A stretch of 64,000 bases of DNA from Mycobacterium helveticum (GTDB taxonomy: Bacteria > Actinomycetota > Actinomycetes > Mycobacteriales > Mycobacteriaceae): the NCBI RefSeq assembly GCF_007714205.1, contig NZ_VMQU01000001.1:40954-104953 (forward strand), given 5' to 3'. Every line of letters starts with the position of its first letter. The first letter of the stretch is position 1. Below are positions 12,693-21,361 of the stretch, in pieces. The notes under the pieces are model-generated. The model searched no databases and had not been told where the DNA came from. It saw only the letters and a program-made list of their open reading frames with translations. The position numbers were made by a program, and so were the translations under genes.

Positions 12693-13179
12693 GCCGGTGG
12701 AGGTCGACGCGGCTCAGATCTCCTTTGTCGACCGTCGCGGTCATGTACGTGCCGTGGGGTTGCCGGCGGCGGTCGGTCGGCGAGCCGGGGTTGAGCAGCC
12801 GCAGGCCGGTCGCCGTCGTGCTGTCCCAGGGGATGTGGCTGTGGCCGAATATCAGCACGTTGCTGTCGGGATAGCGCCGCGACATCCGCGCCTCCCGCCC
12901 GGCCGCCGCGCCCGTCTCGTGCACCACCGTGACGTGCAGTCCGTCCAGCACCGCGTCGGCGCGCTCGGGCAGCCGCGCGCGCAACTGCGGCCCGTCGTTG
13001 TTGCCCCAGCACGCCACCAGGCGCGTGGCCCGAGTTTGAAGCTCGTCGAGCAGTTCGACGGTCGTCCAGTCGCCGGCGTGGACGACGACGTCGGCCGCGG
13101 ACACCTCCTCCCACACCCGGGTGGGCAGGTCGCGCCCGCGCCGCGGGAGGTGGGTATCGGCAATGAGCAGCAGCCGCAC
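12682..13179 (-). CDS. Calcineurin-like metallophosphoesterase (YfcE/MJ0936 type)
   Basis: A 165-residue binuclear-metal phosphodiesterase. All signature motifs are present in order: IADTHLP (DxH), HAGDW (GD), GNNDG (GNxD), VVHETG and GHSHIPW (GHxH). The GTG at 13179 gives the start VRLLLIADTH expected for the family; the longer upstream frame is proline- and arginine-rich and non-homologous. It ends 27 bases before the MarR start. The physiological substrate is not known for the family as a whole. Confidence 0.88.
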   Translation of the reverse strand: MRLLLIADTHLPRRGRDLPTRVWEEVSAADVVVHAGDWTTVELLDELQTRATRLVACWGNNDGPQLRARLPERADAVLDGLHVTVVHETGAAAGREARMSRRYPDSNVLIFGHSHIPWDSTTATGLRLLNPGSPTDRRRQPHGTYMTATVDKGDLSRVDLHRLER

Positions 13180-13481
13180 GCGCCCATCTTGCACCAGGCC
13201 ATTTCTCGTTGGCGCCGGCTTCGGCTCCGGCCTGGCCGGCGTACGTGCCGTCCTCGTCCCCGCGGGCGGCGTGCGAGCGCGACTCGCGGGTCTCCGGTTC
13301 GACGTCGGATTCGGCCTTGTGGCCCTTCGGGCCGGCCATCTCGGGTCCATTCGCTGTTTGCTCCTGGGTGCCCCTGGCGGGTGCCGGCAAACCGGACCGG
13401 GCTACTGGCGCGGGAAGCCCCGCTCCGGCACGGCCCGCCTCCGGCGCTATTGTTACCACCCGGACCCAAGGAGAACACCGC
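13180..13481. other. Divergent intergenic region with a possible small hydrophilic ORF
   Basis: These 302 bases separate the phosphoesterase from htdZ. On the minus strand, from ATG 13339, the frame MAGPKGHKAESDVEPETRES continues with a charged, low-hydrophobicity run for about 50 codons with GC-ending codons, resembling small hydrophilic mycobacterial proteins. It has no stop before running under the phosphoesterase gene, so either a frameshift is present or the frame is not a gene. The htdZ ribosome binding site AAGGAG is at 13468-13473. Confidence 0.35.
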
Positions 13482-13937
13482 ATGCGCACCTTCGAATCGG
13501 TAGCCGAACTCAGCGCCGCCACGGGCGAGACCATCGGGCAGAGCGACTGGGTGACGATCACCCAGGAAGACGTCAACCTGTTCGCCGACGCGACCGGCGA
13601 TCACCAGTGGATTCACGTCGACCCGGAGCGCGCGGCCGCCGGTCCGTTCGGCACCACCATCGCCCACGGATTCATGACCCTGGCGCTGCTGCCGCGGCTG
13701 CAGCATCAGATGTACACGGTCAAGGGCATCAAGCTCGCAATCAACTACGGGCTCAACAAGGTTCGCTTTCCCGCCCCGGTTCCGGTGGGTTCCCGGGTGC
13801 GCGCGCAGAGCTCACTGGTCAGCGTCGACGACCTCGGCGACGGCGCCGCACAGGCGACAGTGTCGACCACCATCGAGATAGAGGGCTCGCCCAAGCCGGC
13901 CTGCGTGGCCGAGAGCATCGTCCGCTACATCTCCTGA
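13482..13937 (+). CDS. htdZ: (R)-specific enoyl-CoA hydratase-like (MaoC) protein, HtdZ
   Basis: A 151-residue single hot-dog protein. The hydratase-2 motif is complete: the catalytic Asp and His lie in DATGDHQWIHVDPERA, followed by FGTTIAHGFMTLAL. The length equals that of Rv0130 (HtdZ), a 3-hydroxyacyl-thioester dehydratase active on longer-chain acyl thioesters. The start is ATG 13482 with AAGGAG nine bases upstream. It sits between fbpC and fadE1 as in M. tuberculosis. Confidence 0.93.
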   Translation: MRTFESVAELSAATGETIGQSDWVTITQEDVNLFADATGDHQWIHVDPERAAAGPFGTTIAHGFMTLALLPRLQHQMYTVKGIKLAINYGLNKVRFPAPVPVGSRVRAQSSLVSVDDLGDGAAQATVSTTIEIEGSPKPACVAESIVRYIS

Positions 13938-13942
13938 TTCCC

Positions 13943-14003
13943 GCGAAACATAAACGGTTGCGGCGTCTTCCGGCGTGTCGTCGCAGAGGTTTATGTGTCG
14001 CGA
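13943..14003. repeat. 61-bp dispersed repeat with terminal inverted repeats, copy 1
   Basis: The element starts GCGAAACATAAAC and ends GTTTATGTGTCGCGA, so its ends are near-perfect inverted repeats. The same 61-base length, ends and internal GGCGTGTCGT recur at 23379-23439. It lies between the convergent 3' ends of htdZ and fadE1 and might act as a bidirectional terminator or be a miniature mobile element. Confidence 0.8.
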
Positions 14004-14021
14004 AGTCGGGGTGTCGGCGGG

Positions 14022-15317
14022 TCAGAATTCGGCGATCGAGTGTTCCATGCGTTCGGCCAGTCGGGCCTGCGCCTCGGCGCGCCGGGTCGGTAGGTGCGCG
14101 GACGGGAAAGGCGTTGTCACCGGCTGGTATTCACGCAGCGTGCGCCGGGCCACCGTCATCTTGTGCAACTCGGTGGCCCCGTCGGCGATGCCCAGCGACT
14201 CGGCGGCCACCAGCATCTTGACGAACGGCATCTCGTCGGAGACGCCGAGGGCGCCGTGCAGGTGCAGCGCCCGCTGGGCGACGTCGTGCAGCACCTGCGG
14301 CATCGCGACCTTCACCGCGGCGATGTCGCGGCGCACCTTCTGGTAGTCGTGGTGCTTGTCGATCAGCCAGGCGGTGCGCAGCACCAGCAGCCGGAACTGC
14401 TCGATCTGAATCCAGCTGTCGGCGATCTTCTCCTGCGTCATCTGGAAGTCGGCGAGCCGGCCGTGCCGGGTCTTGCGAGACACGGCGCGCTCGCACATCA
14501 TGTCGAAAGCGCTGCGTGCCAACGCGATCGTGCGCATCGCGTGGTGGATGCGGCCCCCGCCCAGCCTGGTCTGCGCGATCATGAAGGCCTGTCCCTCACC
14601 GCCCAGCACATGGTCGGCCGGAACCCGGACGTCGCTGTAGCGGACGTAGCCGTGGCTGGCGCGCGTGGACGATTCGGCGCCCACGCCGACGTTGCGCACG
14701 ATCTCGATGCCCGGCGTCTCGGCCGGGACGATGAACAGCGACATCTTGTCGTAGGTGCGGGACTCGGGGTTGGTGACGGCCATGACGATGAAAAACGACG
14801 CATGCTTGACGTTGGTGGAAAACCACTTCTCCCCGTTGATGACCCAGTCGTCACCGTCGCGGGTGGCGGCGGTGACGAATTGCCCGGGGTCCGAACCGCC
14901 CTGGGGTTCGGTCATCGAGTAGCAGGACGTGATCTCGCCGTCGAGCAGGGGTTGCAGGTAGCGGGCCTTCTGCTCGTCGGTGCCGAACAACGCCAGGATT
15001 TCGGCGTTGCCGGAATCGGGCGCCTGGCAGCCGAACACCGACGGCGCCCAGCGGGAGCGCCCGAGGATTTCGTTGAGCAGCGCCAGCTTGACCTGTCCGA
15101 AGCCCTGACCGCCGAGTTCGGGCCGCAGGTGCGCCGCCCACAACCCCTGGTCCTTGACCTGCTGCTGCAGTGGTCGCAGGACCGCCATCGTCTCGGGATT
15201 CTTCTTGTCGTAGGGATCGAGCGCGACCAGATCGAGCGGCTCGAGTTCGTCGACCATGAACTTTTCGACCCAGTCGAGCTTCGCCTGGTATTCCGGGTCC
15301 GTCTCGAAGTCCCACAC
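14022..15317 (-). CDS. fadE1: Acyl-CoA dehydrogenase FadE1
   Basis: A 431-residue flavin enzyme for alpha,beta-dehydrogenation of acyl-CoA. It shows the FAD/substrate segments YSMTEPQGGSD and WVINGEKWFSTN, the loop RLGGGRIHHAMRT, and HLHGALGVSDEMP near the C-terminus. Position after htdZ matches Rv0131c. The open frame extends 60 codons upstream. GTG 15317 (VWDFETDPEYQ) is chosen because family members begin there; ATG 15356 would give 444 residues, close to the annotated M. tuberculosis length, so the start is uncertain. Confidence 0.9.
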   Translation of the reverse strand: MWDFETDPEYQAKLDWVEKFMVDELEPLDLVALDPYDKKNPETMAVLRPLQQQVKDQGLWAAHLRPELGGQGFGQVKLALLNEILGRSRWAPSVFGCQAPDSGNAEILALFGTDEQKARYLQPLLDGEITSCYSMTEPQGGSDPGQFVTAATRDGDDWVINGEKWFSTNVKHASFFIVMAVTNPESRTYDKMSLFIVPAETPGIEIVRNVGVGAESSTRASHGYVRYSDVRVPADHVLGGEGQAFMIAQTRLGGGRIHHAMRTIALARSAFDMMCERAVSRKTRHGRLADFQMTQEKIADSWIQIEQFRLLVLRTAWLIDKHHDYQKVRRDIAAVKVAMPQVLHDVAQRALHLHGALGVSDEMPFVKMLVAAESLGIADGATELHKMTVARRTLREYQPVTTPFPSAHLPTRRAEAQARLAERMEHSIAEF

Positions 15318-15528
15318 CGTCGCCAACCGTTCCCCGGTGCAGCGCCGCACCGGCATCGCTGATGGAGTCCCACCATCGTAGAGGCAGCAACCCGGTCGTG
15401 GCGCTGACGGCACCGGACCGCAGTGGCCGTCGCCGCGGGTGTCCACGGCGCGCCGGGCGATGGTCGCGAGCTTTGTCTGCGCCGCCCCGGACTTCACCCG
15501 GCGCGCAGTGACCAGTCGCGGGACCTGG

Positions 15529-16203
15529 TCAGGGGGTGCTTCGCCAGCCGGCGATGCCGACCGCGATCATCCTGAGTTGCTTGACCGCGATGCGCCGGAT
15601 CTCCTCGAGCGCCGCGGCGCTCTGCGCGTCCTCGATCGCCTCGGCGATGGCGATCATCGCGTTGACGAACAAGGTGGACAGCACGTTGAGATCCTCGGTG
15701 CTCCACGCGTTGAGCCCCGGGAAGCGGGCCAGGTCCGTGGCCAGCTCCGAGGTGATCAGCCGGATCTCGGTGCGGATGGCGTAGCGCAGCACGCTCAGCC
15801 CGCTGTTGCGCTCGCGGCCGATCAGGCGCCAGTGTTCGCGGCGGTCGGCGACGCTGGCGATCAGGATCTCGACGGACGACTCGATGACCCGGTTCGGGTC
15901 GAACTTGCCGGCGCGCGCCGCGCGCAGCGTGTCGCGCAGCGAGCGGAACGACTCGTCGATGAGCACCAGGCCGAGCGCCTCCATCGACTCGAAGTGACGG
16001 TAGAACGCGGCCGGCACGATCCCGGCCTCCCGGGTGACCTCGCGCAGGCTGAGGCTGGAGAAGCTGCGGTCTCCCAGCAACTTGAGCGCCGCGTCGATGA
16101 TGGCGCGCCTGGTGGCCTCCTTGCGCTCCTCGCGCGACGGGCTGTCGCGGGAGCGCTCGCGTCCCGAACCCCGCGGCCGTGAGCCAGGCGTACGGCTGTT
16201 CAC
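15529..16203 (-). CDS. TetR-family regulator divergent from a desaturase operon
   Basis: A 224-residue TetR protein. The N-terminal helix-turn-helix reads FSSLSLREVTREAGIVPAAF followed by YRHFESMEAL. The ligand domain is of the type seen in regulators of unsaturated fatty acid genes (DesT/FasR-like lengths). The gene is divergent from a ferredoxin reductase-desaturase operon with only 70 bases between. A perfect palindrome overlaps its GTG start, so it probably represses both itself and the desaturase genes. The effector, perhaps an acyl-CoA, is inferred. Confidence 0.85.
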   Translation of the reverse strand: MNSRTPGSRPRGSGRERSRDSPSREERKEATRRAIIDAALKLLGDRSFSSLSLREVTREAGIVPAAFYRHFESMEALGLVLIDESFRSLRDTLRAARAGKFDPNRVIESSVEILIASVADRREHWRLIGRERNSGLSVLRYAIRTEIRLITSELATDLARFPGLNAWSTEDLNVLSTLFVNAMIAIAEAIEDAQSAAALEEIRRIAVKQLRMIAVGIAGWRSTP

Positions 16204-16274
16204 TGTGTGAACCCTAACACAGGACTGGGAAAAGCCCTTGACTACCTGCGACTACCGGTAGCACTGTGTACACA
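16198..16274. promoter_or_regulatory. Divergent promoter with palindromic operators
   Basis: GTTCAC-TGT-GTGAAC at 16198-16212 is a 15-base palindrome covering the TetR start codon. TGTGTACACA at 16265-16274 is a perfect 10-base palindrome abutting the start of the reductase gene. TTGACT at 16238-16243 could be a -35 toward the reductase. The half-site GTTCAC recurs just downstream of the reductase ATG (CATGTTCAC). Operator status is inference from position and symmetry. Confidence 0.6.
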
Positions 16275-17383
16275 TGTTCACTCAAACTACGCACACCTCC
16301 GGTGGGACGCTCGCCCGGGCTTTCCGGAAGCGAGTTCTGGGTTCCGATCTGCTCGACCTGCTCACCGGTCCGCACGGCGTCGACCGGTACACCGAGCTGG
16401 TGGCCCCGACCTGGACGCGCGGAGAAGCCCGCGCCAAGGTCGTCGACGTCCGCCGGACGACCCCGCGCAGCGTCACCCTCACGCTCGCTCCGAACGACAC
16501 CTTCACCACCACCCACGCCGTCAAGGCCGGTCAGTACGTCAACCTCACCGTCGAGATCGACGGTCGCCGGCACACCCGCTGCTACTCACCGGCCAACGCC
16601 GAAGGGGCGGGCAACCTCGAGTTGACGGTTGGGCGTCACGACGGCGGGCTGGTGTCCAACTATCTCTACCACCGCGCCCGACGCGGCATGGTGGTCGGCT
16701 TGTCCGGGGTCGGCGGCGACTTCGTCCTGCCGGTCCGGCGGCCCCGGCGGATCTTGTTCGTCTCCGGCGGCAGCGGCATCACGCCGGTCATGGCGATGCT
16801 GCGCACCCTGGTCACCGAGGGCCACCCGGGCACGCCCGGCGCCGAGATCGCGTTCGTCCACTACGCACGCACCCCCGCGGAGGCGTGCTATCGCGACGAG
16901 CTGGCCGCGCTGCCCGGCGTCCGGGTGCTGCACGGCTACACCCGATCCGGCGGCGGCGACCTCGTCGGCCGCTGCGGGCCCGAACACCTCGCCGCCGCCA
17001 TGCCGGCACCGGATGCGGTGTTCGTCTGCGGCCCGACCGCACTGATCGAGGCGGTCCGCCAGCACTGCGGCCCCGGCGTCTGCACCGAGAGCTTCGTGCC
17101 GCCGGCACCCGAGGCGCCGCCGGTGGCGTCGGGCGGACGAATCACGTTCTCCGACAGCGTCGTCGACGTCGTCGACGACGGCCGTCCGCTGCTCGAGCAA
17201 GCCGAGTCGGCCGGCCTGACGCCGGCCAGCGGATGCCGGATGGGCATCTGCCACACCTGCACCCGGCGCAAGACCGCCGGCACCGTGCGCAACCTGGTCA
17301 CCGGCGCGGTCTCGACCGTCCCCGATGACGACGTGCAGATCTGCGTTTCCGTCCCGGTCGGCGACGTCGACATCGCGCTCTAA
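16274..17383 (+). CDS. Ferredoxin-NAD(P)H reductase with fused 2Fe-2S domain (Rv3230c-like)
   Basis: A 369-residue fusion. Residues about 50-270 form an FNR-type module: RCYSPANA binds the flavin, and ILFVSGGSGITPVMAML and FVCGPTALIE bind NAD(P)H. Residues about 285-369 form a plant-type [2Fe-2S] ferredoxin with SGCRMGICHTC and a last cysteine in VQICVSVP. In mycobacteria this architecture (Rv3230c) delivers electrons to the acyl-CoA Delta9 desaturase DesA3. The desaturase gene follows 39 bases downstream, which supports the same role. Confidence 0.92.
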   Translation: MFTQTTHTSGGTLARAFRKRVLGSDLLDLLTGPHGVDRYTELVAPTWTRGEARAKVVDVRRTTPRSVTLTLAPNDTFTTTHAVKAGQYVNLTVEIDGRRHTRCYSPANAEGAGNLELTVGRHDGGLVSNYLYHRARRGMVVGLSGVGGDFVLPVRRPRRILFVSGGSGITPVMAMLRTLVTEGHPGTPGAEIAFVHYARTPAEACYRDELAALPGVRVLHGYTRSGGGDLVGRCGPEHLAAAMPAPDAVFVCGPTALIEAVRQHCGPGVCTESFVPPAPEAPPVASGGRITFSDSVVDVVDDGRPLLEQAESAGLTPASGCRMGICHTCTRRKTAGTVRNLVTGAVSTVPDDDVQICVSVPVGDVDIAL

Positions 17384-17422
17384 CTGACAACGCCACACAC
17401 ACAACCCCACGGGAGAAATGTC

Positions 17423-18529
17423 ATGTCACCGAACAAGATCACGCTGACCCCGGAACAGGCCGACGCCTTCGGCCGCGAACTCGACGCCATCAGGGACCGC
17501 GTCATGGCCGACCTCGGCCAACAGGACGCCGACTACATTCGTCGCGTCATCAAGGTCCAGCGCGCGCTGGAGGTCGGCGGCCGCGCCTTACTGTTCCTGC
17601 CCCCGGCCTGGCTGGCGGGCACGACGATGCTGGGCCTGTCGAAGATCCTCGACAACATGGAGATCGGCCGCAACGTCATGCACGGCCAGTACGACTGGAT
17701 GCGCGACCCGGCAATCTCCGGCCGCTCCTTCGAGTGGGACACCGCATGCCCCGCCGACCAGTGGCGGCACTCGCACAACTACATGCATCACACCTACACC
17801 AACATCGTTGGCATGGACCGCGACATCGGCTACGGCATCCTGCGGATGAGCGCGGACCAGCCGTGGCAGCCCTACTTCCTGGGCAACCCGCTCTACGCGT
17901 TCCTTTTGATGGTGCTGTTCCAGTACGGCGTCGCGCTGCACGAACTGGAGACCGAGCGCATCCGCGGCGGCGAGATCCGTCTCGCCGACAAGCGCGAGGT
18001 GCTCCGCGAGATCTTGAAGAAGACCCGCCGGCAGACGCTCAAGGACTACGTCGCCTTCCCGTTGCTGGCCGGGCCGTTCGCGCCGTTCGTGTTCGCGGGC
18101 AACCTGTCGGCGAACCTGATACGCAACGTGTGGTCGTACATGATTATCTTCTGCGGCCACTTCCCGGACGGCACGCAGGAATTCAGCATCGAGGAGACCA
18201 AGGACGAGTCCCGCGGCATGTGGTACTTCCGGCAGGTCCTCGGTTCGGCGAACCTGACCGGCGGCACTCTGTTCCACCTGCTGTCGGGTAACCTGTCGCA
18301 TCAGATCGAGCACCACCTGTTCCCGGACCTGCCGGCGCGCCGCTACCCCCAGATCGCGCCGGAGGTGCGCGAGGTCTGCGAGCGCTACGGGATCCCGTAC
18401 AACCGCGGCCCGCTGCTGCGCCAGTTCGGGACCGTCGTGCGCAAGATCGTCAAGCTGAGCTTGCCGGACTCGGTGCTGGGAACGGGCCGCGCCGACAAGC
18501 CGGCCGAGCGGGTCCCGGTCGCGGCGTGA
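17423..18529 (+). CDS. Membrane fatty acid desaturase (DesA3-like)
   Basis: A 368-residue membrane diiron desaturase. The three histidine boxes are visible: NVMHGQYDW with WRHSHNYMHHTYTN, the HELE region, and HQIEHHLFPDLP near residue 305. Two hydrophobic hairpins flank the middle box. It is translated after the ferredoxin reductase that most likely feeds it electrons, and is probably controlled by the divergent TetR. Position specificity (Delta9 or other) cannot be read from the sequence. The set is separate from the fadE1-fgd2 order seen in M. tuberculosis. Confidence 0.9.
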   Translation: MSPNKITLTPEQADAFGRELDAIRDRVMADLGQQDADYIRRVIKVQRALEVGGRALLFLPPAWLAGTTMLGLSKILDNMEIGRNVMHGQYDWMRDPAISGRSFEWDTACPADQWRHSHNYMHHTYTNIVGMDRDIGYGILRMSADQPWQPYFLGNPLYAFLLMVLFQYGVALHELETERIRGGEIRLADKREVLREILKKTRRQTLKDYVAFPLLAGPFAPFVFAGNLSANLIRNVWSYMIIFCGHFPDGTQEFSIEETKDESRGMWYFRQVLGSANLTGGTLFHLLSGNLSHQIEHHLFPDLPARRYPQIAPEVREVCERYGIPYNRGPLLRQFGTVVRKIVKLSLPDSVLGTGRADKPAERVPVAA

Positions 18530-18635
18530 CCGGGCGTCGAGCCTGCGCTCACGGCGTGCCTGCACGGTAACGGATAGCACTGGGCGCAGTCTCGATTCGG
18601 TTGGTGGGGCCACATTCGGCCGCCGGCGGGGGACA

Positions 18636-19160
18636 ATGGTCGGCGTGGAATGGACCGGCGCGCGTTACGCGGACCGACCGACGGTGGAAGCGTCGACGTG
18701 GATCGACGCCGACCCGGCCCGTGTCTGGAGTCTGGTCTCCGATATCAAGCTGATGCCGACGCTGAGCAACGAGCTGCAGTCGGTGGAGTGGGTCGGGGGC
18801 GCCGACGGCCCGCGCGGCGGCGCCCGGTTCGTCGGCCACAACGAACACCAGGCGTTCGGGCAGTGGAGCACCACCTCCCAGATCGTGGCCTGCGACGAGC
18901 CCCGCGAATTCGCCTGGGCGGTCGGCGAACCCGGCACCCCCGCGGCGACCTGGCGATTCCGGCTGACCCCCCGCGACGGGGGCACCGTCCTGAACTACTG
19001 GATGCAGATGGGGCCCGGACGGTCGGGCTTGTCGGCGGCGATCGACGCGATGCCCGACAAGGAGCAGAAGATCGTGTTCGTGCGGCTGCGGGAGTTCGAG
19101 ACGGCGATCGGCAAGACGCTGTCGGCGATCAAACGGCTGGCCGAGCACGGCGTGCGGTGA
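18636..19160 (+). CDS. SRPBCC-family (polyketide cyclase/START-like) protein
   Basis: A 174-residue single-domain protein with the SRPBCC beginning VEASTWIDADPARVWSLVSD and the buried-cavity strand EFAWAVGEP. Such proteins bind hydrophobic ligands or act as cyclases; the ligand here is unknown. The stop is immediately followed by the start of an F420-type oxidoreductase gene, so the two are co-translated and may share a substrate. The start is ATG 18636; GTG 18645 is possible. Confidence 0.8.
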   Translation: MVGVEWTGARYADRPTVEASTWIDADPARVWSLVSDIKLMPTLSNELQSVEWVGGADGPRGGARFVGHNEHQAFGQWSTTSQIVACDEPREFAWAVGEPGTPAATWRFRLTPRDGGTVLNYWMQMGPGRSGLSAAIDAMPDKEQKIVFVRLREFETAIGKTLSAIKRLAEHGVR

Positions 19161-19164
19161 TGTG

Positions 19165-20223
19165 ATGCGCACCGCGACGACGGTCGAGTTCTCCACCGCC
19201 GCCACCACCACCACCGGCGGCGACGTCGTCGCGTTCGCCGTCGAGGCGGAGAAGCTGGGTCTGGACGTGTGCTGGGTCGCCGAGGCGTGGGGCGCGGACG
19301 CGGTGTCGGCGCTGGGCTACCTGGCCGCGCGCACCGACCGCATGCTGCTGGGCTCCGGTGTGCTGCAGGCCGGTACCCGCTCGCCGGTCCTGGTCGCCCA
19401 GACCGCGATCACGCTGTCGAACCTGTCGGGCGGGCGGTTCCTGCTCGGGCTGGGCGCCTCCGGCCCGCAGGTGATCGAGGGCCTGCACGGCGTCGCGTTC
19501 GGCCGGCCGTTGGCCCGCATCGCGGAGACGGTCGACATCGTGCGGCAGGCGTTCGCGGGCGGAAAAATCTCGCACGCCGGCAACGAGTTCCAGATACCCC
19601 GTCCCGGTGGTGAGGCGGTGCCGATGCGGTTGTCGACGCGGGCCGAACACGCCATCCCGGTCTACCTGGCCGCGCTGTCGCCGGCGATGCTGCGGCTGAC
19701 CGGCCGGGTCGCCGACGGCTGGCTGGGCACCAGCTTCGTCCCGGAGGGCGCGTCGGGCGCCTACTTCGCCCACCTCGACAAGGGCCTGGCCGCCGCGGGC
19801 CGCGCCCGCGGCGACATCGACGTCTGCCAGGGCGCCGAGGTCGCCTTCGCCGCGGACGAGGACGAACTGCGCGGCATGATCGCCGGCCGCAAGAGGGAAC
19901 TGGCGTTCAGCCTCGGTGGCATGGGGTCGGCGAGCACGAATTTCTACAACCGGGCCTACAGCCGGCAGGGCTGGGCCGAGGTGGCCGCGGCGGTGCGGGA
20001 ACGTTGGCAGCGCGGCGACCGCGAGGGGGCGACCGCCCTGGTCACCGACGCGATGGTGCTGGGCACCACGCTGATCGGGACCGCGGAGATGGTGCGCGCG
20101 CGGCTGGCGGTCTGGCGCGACGCCGGGGTCGACACCGTGCGGCTGTATCCCGCCGGCGACACGCTGGAGGCCAAGCTGAGCACGCTGGGCCGGGCCATCG
20201 AGCTGGTCCGGGACCTCGGCTGA
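19165..20223 (+). CDS. LLM-class F420-dependent oxidoreductase
   Basis: A 352-residue TIM-barrel luciferase-like protein. Characteristic segments are AEKLGLDVCWVAEAWGADAV near the N-terminus, LGSGVLQAGTRSP and GGRFLLGLGASGPQV, which line the F420 site in this class. It starts 4 bases after the SRPBCC stop (ATG 19165, with GTG 19162 directly before it). It occupies roughly the place of fgd2 (Rv0132c) but lies on the other strand and shows no Tat signal, so it is not taken as Fgd2. Confidence 0.85.
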   Translation: MRTATTVEFSTAATTTTGGDVVAFAVEAEKLGLDVCWVAEAWGADAVSALGYLAARTDRMLLGSGVLQAGTRSPVLVAQTAITLSNLSGGRFLLGLGASGPQVIEGLHGVAFGRPLARIAETVDIVRQAFAGGKISHAGNEFQIPRPGGEAVPMRLSTRAEHAIPVYLAALSPAMLRLTGRVADGWLGTSFVPEGASGAYFAHLDKGLAAAGRARGDIDVCQGAEVAFAADEDELRGMIAGRKRELAFSLGGMGSASTNFYNRAYSRQGWAEVAAAVRERWQRGDREGATALVTDAMVLGTTLIGTAEMVRARLAVWRDAGVDTVRLYPAGDTLEAKLSTLGRAIELVRDLG

Positions 20224-20242
20224 TTCAATTCAATTCAATTCA
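20223..20242. repeat. Pentanucleotide microsatellite (ATTCA)4 at convergent gene ends
   Basis: Four ATTCA units fill the gap between two convergent genes and include one base of the first gene's TGA and the whole TGA of the second. Such a low-complexity AT-rich run is unusual in this GC-rich sequence. Confidence 0.85.
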
Positions 20243-21361
20243 ATGCACCACGGTCGGGGCCTCGGCGGCCTTGACGAGGCTCACCTGCGGCCGCGCCGGC
20301 ACCGCGTCGGCGAGAAACCACCGGAAGACGAGGTTGCCGCGCGGATACCCGAGCGTGGTCAGCGAATTCGGGTGGGCGGTCAACGTGCGCGACAACACGA
20401 CCGTGACCGACCCGTCGCCGTTGGGCACGGCACTGTGGCCGTTGACCGAGCAGCGGGCATCGGGCCCCTCGGCGGCGCCGTAGGTGGCCATGAACTGGTT
20501 CCACACCACCAGGTTCCAGAACCGGCACGACGGCGGCCGGTGGGTGATGACCAGCGCCTCGTCGTCCTCGAGCACGAAGCTGCCGTAGGAATAGCAGGCG
20601 TCGCGCGCCGACCAGCCGAAGTTGGCGTCGGGAACCTGGTAGGGGGCGGCGAATTCGTTGGCGGCATGGGCGGTTTGGTGTCCGAGCGCATGCTCCTGGC
20701 CGGCGCGGGTCCCGACGGCCAGCGGGACGATCGCGAACATGGTGCGCAGCCACGCCGCGGCGGCCCGCAGCGACGCGGCGGTTTCGGCGTCGCCGTGCCG
20801 GATCGGGTCCGGATCGTCGAGCGCCTCGATGCGCCAGTCGACGGGGCGGCCGGTCAGCGGGTCGGCCTGGTAGTCGCGGGTCATCAGCACGGCGGCGTCC
20901 GGGGTGGGCCCGACTTCGAAGGAAAAGTTGCCGTCGGCATCGAATTCGAGGACGTCGAGGTCGCTGTCCCGGACGATCGCCACGACGCGGTCCGACCACG
21001 CGCCCGGCGCCGGTTCGTTGTAGGCGGTCAACGAGAAGTACACGCTGTCACCCCTGTTGCCGCTGACGCGGTAGCGCCGCGCCGGATCGACCCGGCACAG
21101 GAAGTAGTAGGCGTCGGTGTTGTCCCCGCCCCAGCGGCGGTCGCGCCGAAACGGGGTGTTGACCGCGACGAACTGCGGGCGGCCGGGATCGGCGAACAGG
21201 TAGGCGTCGAACGCCACGCCCAGCGTGGTGGCGAGCATGCGGTAGCCGTCGGCGACGTGCCGGTCGTCGGTCACCGCCCGGTCGCCCTCCAGGAATGAGC
21301 GGTCAAGGCTGCCAAGTGTTTCCAGCAACTCCTGCCACGCCGCGGTCGACTCGTGCGTCAT
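20240..21361 (-). CDS. DUF1214-domain protein
   Basis: A 373-residue protein with the DUF1214 region in its C-terminal third: CRFWNLVVWNQFM, HPNSLTTLGYPRGNLVFRWF. The N-terminal half has NTDAYYFLCRVDPARRYRVSG and DSVYFSLTAYN. No catalytic motif is recognised; the family has no established function. Its ATG overlaps the TetR stop by four bases (ATGA), so it is the second gene of a TetR-led operon and probably under that regulator. Confidence 0.8.
   Translation of the reverse strand: MTHESTAAWQELLETLGSLDRSFLEGDRAVTDDRHVADGYRMLATTLGVAFDAYLFADPGRPQFVAVNTPFRRDRRWGGDNTDAYYFLCRVDPARRYRVSGNRGDSVYFSLTAYNEPAPGAWSDRVVAIVRDSDLDVLEFDADGNFSFEVGPTPDAAVLMTRDYQADPLTGRPVDWRIEALDDPDPIRHGDAETAASLRAAAAWLRTMFAIVPLAVGTRAGQEHALGHQTAHAANEFAAPYQVPDANFGWSARDACYSYGSFVLEDDEALVITHRPPSCRFWNLVVWNQFMATYGAAEGPDARCSVNGHSAVPNGDGSVTVVLSRTLTAHPNSLTTLGYPRGNLVFRWFLADAVPARPQVSLVKAAEAPTVVH

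Noticed and set aside
19165..20223. Calling the LLM protein Fgd2 (Rv0132c)
   Set aside because: It is on the opposite strand to that expected, lacks an N-terminal Tat signal and is coupled to an SRPBCC gene not found beside fgd2.
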